Shown here: piece after piece, positions 42,078 through 44,840 of the stretch
Numbering within the stretch: the first letter of the stretch is position 1
How the letters are laid out: every line of letters begins with the position of its first letter
NCBI GenBank assembly: GCA_947476925.1
Contig: CANJSF010000028.1
Location: 1-44,840 of the forward strand
Length of the DNA: 44,840 nucleotides
Direction: 5' to 3'
DNA from: Rhodospirillaceae bacterium
Lineage (GTDB): Bacteria > Pseudomonadota > Alphaproteobacteria > Rhodospirillales > Rhodospirillaceae
Program-made: the position numbers and the translations under genes
Notes under the pieces: generated by a model
Told to the model about the DNA's origin: nothing
Seen by the model: only the letters and a program-made list of their open reading frames with translations
Databases searched by the model: none

Positions 42078-43049
42078 ATGTCCGACACCATCGACCGACC
42101 ACCGCCACCCACACAAAAAGAAGCGAGCTTTAGCAAGCCGCTCATCCTTGCCGTTATCGGCATCATCATTGTCGCGGCTATTGGCATTCTCAATTTCTCG
42201 CTCGAATCGCCGCTGTCGCTGAACCTCACGAAATCGTCGACCAAAGTGGCCGGGCCGTCGTTGCCGGCATTCGATGTGGTGCGTGTCGATGCCAAGGGCA
42301 ACACAGTCATGGCCGGGCGCGCAGTACCAAATTCAAACGTGATCATCCTTGATGGCGAAACCGAAGTGGGCCGCGTGGTTGCCGACAAAAACGGCGAGTG
42401 GGTGTTCACACCCGATCAACCGTTGGCGCCCGGTACCCGACAGTTATCGTTACGCATGATCGCCGGCGGCAAGACCACTACGTCTGACAAGGTGGTCGTG
42501 ATGTCGGTGCCCGAGCAAGGCGGCGAAGTATTGATTGTGGAGCAGGCGCGCGAGGGCGGAAAAAGTCGCGTGTTGCAAGGCACGGGCGCAGCGGCGGGCT
42601 TAAAAACGCTCAGCGTCGATACAGCCGACTATGATGCCACTGGCAAGGTGGCGTTGAGTGGCAAGGCCGAGCCCGGTGCGACCGTACAAGTTTATTTTGA
42701 TAACGCGCTGATCGGCCAAGCGACCGCTGACGACAAGGGCTACTGGCAAGCCGAAGCGCCCGGCAAGGCCACGCCCGGCAATCACACGTTACGGGCCGAT
42801 CAAGTAGGTCAAAATGATTCTGTCATCGCGCGTGTCGAGCTGCCGTTTGTGGTGGACGCAGTAAAGTTAACCGGCAACCCCGGTGAAACGACGGTTGTGC
42901 GCGGCAATAGCTTGTGGCGAATCGCCCGGCGCACCTATGGCGATGGCATGTTCTACACCACGATTTTCGAGGCCAACCAAGGCCAGATCAAAGACCCCAA
43001 TCTCATTTATCCCGGTCAGGTCTTCAAGCTGCCGAAAAAAGGGACGTAG
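42078..43049 (+). CDS. LysM-domain protein anchored in the inner membrane
   Basis: A 323-residue protein with a single N-terminal membrane helix (about residues 22-40, [19 protein letters not shown]) after a short Pro-rich cytoplasmic start ([10 protein letters not shown]), so the rest is periplasmic. Two or more immunoglobulin-like beta domains occupy about 60-260, with the repeated type [20 protein letters not shown] and [19 protein letters not shown] followed by GxW. A C-terminal LysM, roughly residues 270-320 ([28 protein letters not shown]), binds peptidoglycan. It may hold the membrane against the wall or recruit a wall enzyme. A REP-like palindrome follows. Confidence 0.85.
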   Translation: MSDTIDRPPPPTQKEASFSKPLILAVIGIIIVAAIGILNFSLESPLSLNLTKSSTKVAGPSLPAFDVVRVDAKGNTVMAGRAVPNSNVIILDGETEVGRVVADKNGEWVFTPDQPLAPGTRQLSLRMIAGGKTTTSDKVVVMSVPEQGGEVLIVEQAREGGKSRVLQGTGAAAGLKTLSVDTADYDATGKVALSGKAEPGATVQVYFDNALIGQATADDKGYWQAEAPGKATPGNHTLRADQVGQNDSVIARVELPFVVDAVKLTGNPGETTVVRGNSLWRIARRTYGDGMFYTTIFEANQGQIKDPNLIYPGQVFKLPKKGT

Positions 43050-43057
43050 GCCCCAAC

Positions 43058-43090
43058 CGTCATTCCCCGCGAACACAGGGAATCCAGGGT
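43058..43090. repeat. Probable REP-like dispersed palindrome
   Basis: CGTCATTCCC-x-GCGAACACA-GGGAATCCAG resembles a widely dispersed bacterial repeat built on CATTCCCGCG..GGGAATCCAG. ATTCCC (43062-43067) and GGGAAT (43078-43083) form the arms. Only one copy is in this window, so the repeat status rests on recognition. Confidence 0.5.
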
Positions 43091-43165
43091 TCCAAGTCCA
43101 TCTGGTGCATTATACAATGCTCTAGAACTGCCATATCAAAACGTCTGTTTCAGGAGTTCCCGCGC

Positions 43166-43873
43166 GTGTCATCAGCTTCGTTATCTTGGCGCACTTATTT
43201 GTTGCCGCCGCTGCATCCCGAAGGCCCTGGCTTTGTCGGCATCTTCGCCCTGGTCACGCTGGTTCTCTGGTGGATATGGACGCCCTTGGGCTTGGCAGGC
43301 CTGGGCGCCACGGTCTGGTGCTTTTACTTCTTCCGCGATCCAGACCGTATTACCCCCACGCGCAATGGGTTGGTCATCAGCCCGGCCGACGGCTACGTGC
43401 AAATGATTGTGCAGGCTGCCCCGCCGCCGGAATTGGAAATGGACCCCACGCCACTGACACGCATTAGCGTGTTCATGAGCGTGTTCGACTGCCATGTGAA
43501 TCGTACGCCGATTGCCGGTACAATTGTCCGCGAAGACTATACGCCCGGCAAATTTCTGAATGCGACATTGGACAAAGCGAGCGTTGATAACGAGCGCCAA
43601 GCTATTCGCCTGAAAACCGCCGACGGCAAAGAATTCGCCATCGTGCAAATCGCGGGCCTCGTCGCGCGCCGTATTCGTTGCGATGTACGCAAAGACCAAA
43701 ACGTCGTCACCGGCCAGCGCATCGGCCTGATTCGTTTCGGCAGCCGGGTGGATGTGTACTTGCCTGCGGGTGTGAACCCGCTGGTGGCTGTGGGTCAACA
43801 CGCCGTGGCCGGCGAAACCGTGCTGGCTGATATGACAAGCGCCGAACCCCAACGCAGCGGCGAAGCCAGATAA
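43166..43873 (+). CDS. psd: Phosphatidylserine decarboxylase (short type)
   Basis: Makes phosphatidylethanolamine from phosphatidylserine at the inner membrane. A GTG at 43166 is used, with CAGGAG 9 bases before it, giving 235 residues; the long upstream frame overlaps the LysM gene and is not coding. Two hydrophobic stretches (about residues 23-45) anchor it. The self-cleavage site that generates the pyruvoyl cofactor is in the C-terminal RFGSRVDVY, where the Ser of GS becomes the pyruvoyl group. [17 protein letters not shown] and [14 protein letters not shown] are the other conserved segments. The stop is directly followed by the pssA ATG. Confidence 0.95.
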   Translation: MSSASLSWRTYLLPPLHPEGPGFVGIFALVTLVLWWIWTPLGLAGLGATVWCFYFFRDPDRITPTRNGLVISPADGYVQMIVQAAPPPELEMDPTPLTRISVFMSVFDCHVNRTPIAGTIVREDYTPGKFLNATLDKASVDNERQAIRLKTADGKEFAIVQIAGLVARRIRCDVRKDQNVVTGQRIGLIRFGSRVDVYLPAGVNPLVAVGQHAVAGETVLADMTSAEPQRSGEAR

Positions 43874-44683
43874 ATGTCTCCCGAAAGCGAGCCTGATTCA
43901 CGGCCGCGCCGTGTGGGCAAGGTTGAGCAACGGCTGAAAAGCATGTCGTTCAACCGCATTCTGCCCAACATGATCACACTGCTGGCCATGTGCGCGGGCC
44001 TCACGGCCATTCGCTACGGCCTGGGCGCGCAATGGGACAAAGCGGTGCTGGCGATTATTTTGGCCATCATCCTCGACGGTGTGGATGGCCGCGTGGCGCG
44101 CATGTTGAAGGGCACCAGTAAGTTTGGTGCTGAATTAGATAGCCTTGCCGATGCGATCAATTTCGGCGCCGTGCCCGCATTATTGATTTACCTGTGGGCC
44201 ATGCAAGATGCTGGTCGCTTGGGCTGGGCGGTGTGTTTGCTGCACATGGTGTGCTGTGTGTTGCGATTGGCGCGCTTCAACACCATGCTGGGCGCAGCCG
44301 ACCTGCCGCCCTGGGCGCACAGTTATTTCACGGGCGTGCCCGCTCCGGCAGGCGCAGGCATTGCGATTTTGCCGCTGATTCTGTCCATCGAAACGCAGCG
44401 CGGCGTTTTAGATAACCCGTACTTGGTCGGCGCATTTTTGGTGCTCTCGGCTTCGCTCATGGTCAGCCGCGTGCCGACATATTCCATGAAAAACATCCGC
44501 ATCAAACCGCAGTACGTGTTGTTTGTGATGTTGTTCGTTGGTGTGCTCGCGGCCTTTTTGGTGACCGACCCATGGTTTACGCTCAGCGCGATTGGGTTCA
44601 TGTATATCGCTTCAATCCCCATCAGCGTGATCACTTACCGTCGCCTGGAAAAACGCGACGCGGCAACGACGACGGGCGCATAG
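43874..44683 (+). CDS. pssA: CDP-diacylglycerol-serine O-phosphatidyltransferase
   Basis: Joins serine to CDP-diacylglycerol to make phosphatidylserine, the substrate of the preceding psd enzyme, in the inner membrane. The CDP-alcohol motif D-G-x2-A-R-x8-G-x3-D-x3-D is complete (begins DGRVAR near residue 73 and ends LDSLADAIN). About seven to eight hydrophobic helices follow from residue 32. It is a class II (Bacillus-like, membrane-embedded) enzyme of 269 residues. The start codon abuts the psd stop (TAAATG), so the two steps are translated as one unit. The first 24 residues are Arg/Pro-rich and cytoplasmic. Confidence 0.95.
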   Translation: MSPESEPDSRPRRVGKVEQRLKSMSFNRILPNMITLLAMCAGLTAIRYGLGAQWDKAVLAIILAIILDGVDGRVARMLKGTSKFGAELDSLADAINFGAVPALLIYLWAMQDAGRLGWAVCLLHMVCCVLRLARFNTMLGAADLPPWAHSYFTGVPAPAGAGIAILPLILSIETQRGVLDNPYLVGAFLVLSASLMVSRVPTYSMKNIRIKPQYVLFVMLFVGVLAAFLVTDPWFTLSAIGFMYIASIPISVITYRRLEKRDAATTTGA

Positions 44684-44721
44684 ATTTCATTTAGTAGTAT
44701 GCAAGTTGAGGCAGGGCCGTT

Positions 44722-44747
44722 TCTAGAATCTAAGCTCATATTCTAGA
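44722..44747. repeat. Inverted repeat after pssA
   Basis: TCTAGAAT (44722-44729), ten-base centre, ATTCTAGA (44740-44747). No T run follows, so it is not a classic terminator; it could be an operator for a gene beyond the window edge. The remaining bases to 44840 hold no supported gene. Confidence 0.4.
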
Positions 44748-44840
44748 TTTGCCTGAAATGATGACGACGCCGTGGCGGCTGGTAGTCCGCGCAAACAGGC
44801 CACGTCATAGCGGATAGGCCCAGGCCCGACCGGCAATCGC

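Noticed and set aside
42914-43165. Longer N-terminus for psd
   Set aside because: Overlaps the LysM coding sequence and contains low-complexity, non-family residues; GTG 43166 has a good Shine-Dalgarno.
43181-43852. Minus-strand frame of 223 residues opposite psd
   Set aside because: Antisense to conserved phosphatidylserine decarboxylase; histidine-rich composition is a mirror effect.
1-44840. CRISPR array, insertion sequence, tRNA or prophage
   Set aside because: No spaced repeats, transposase motifs, cloverleaf-like sequence, or phage structural genes were seen on either strand by eye; a tRNA scan was not run.

Overview
The window is about 45 kb of chromosomal DNA from an alphaproteobacterium. 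It has moderately high GC and dense coding, with most neighbouring genes touching or overlapping by 1-4 bases. The evidence for the group is a recA 3' end followed closely by alaS, a PHA-granule phasin, a eukaryote-like NADP isocitrate dehydrogenase, a short-type psd joined to pssA, leuC-leuD, and many family-level matches to Rhodospirillales-type proteins. The exact genus cannot be told from the sequence. I see no tRNA, rRNA, insertion sequence, phage gene or CRISPR array. The only repeat-like items are one probable dispersed palindromic repeat (43058-43090) and tandem or diverged gene duplications.

Layout. 1-4600: recA end, a SnoaL/NTF2-like gene, alaS, and a phasin gene whose promoter carries TGC-N3-GCA dyads like PhaR operators. 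It is closed by a stack of three hairpins. 4609-10120: a MoxR ATPase/VWA pair, then a MacA-MacB type tripartite ABC exporter. 10154-13141: two DUF1838 proteins encoded convergently, the second overlapping a cupin gene, then a VOC protein. 13275-17615: cytochrome b561, leuC-leuD, a cysteine-cluster protein and an EamA-like transporter. 17632-22218: a divergent block with a CoA transferase plus an apparently exported NmrA-like protein on one side and an HMG-CoA-lyase-like enzyme, a membrane protein, a flavin reductase and a small lipoprotein on the other. It may serve breakdown of leucine or branched acids.

22248-26949: beta-carbonic anhydrase, then two diverged methyltransferases sharing an uncommon N-terminal region. 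Between them lies a four-gene operon of small membrane proteins and a winged-helix regulator, whose promoter is covered by two near-identical palindromes. 27191-32028: Rieske oxygenase, an orphan dipeptide-type binding protein, a CIA30 protein and an amino-acid permease. 32115-35411: a six-helix membrane hybrid histidine kinase followed by a tandem copy of its sensor half with no kinase. 35489-39622: icd (minus), a dCache chemoreceptor and a LOG-family hydrolase. 39808-44683: cytochrome c' facing a membrane cytochrome b, a membrane protein, a LysM protein, and psd-pssA for phosphatidylethanolamine synthesis.

The least explained items are the palindrome-controlled membrane operon (24152-25795), the kinase/sensor-only tandem, the paired methyltransferases, and the facing DUF1838 genes. 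Coordinates of starts were chosen by Shine-Dalgarno position and family length; all functions are by motif recognition, with no database search.
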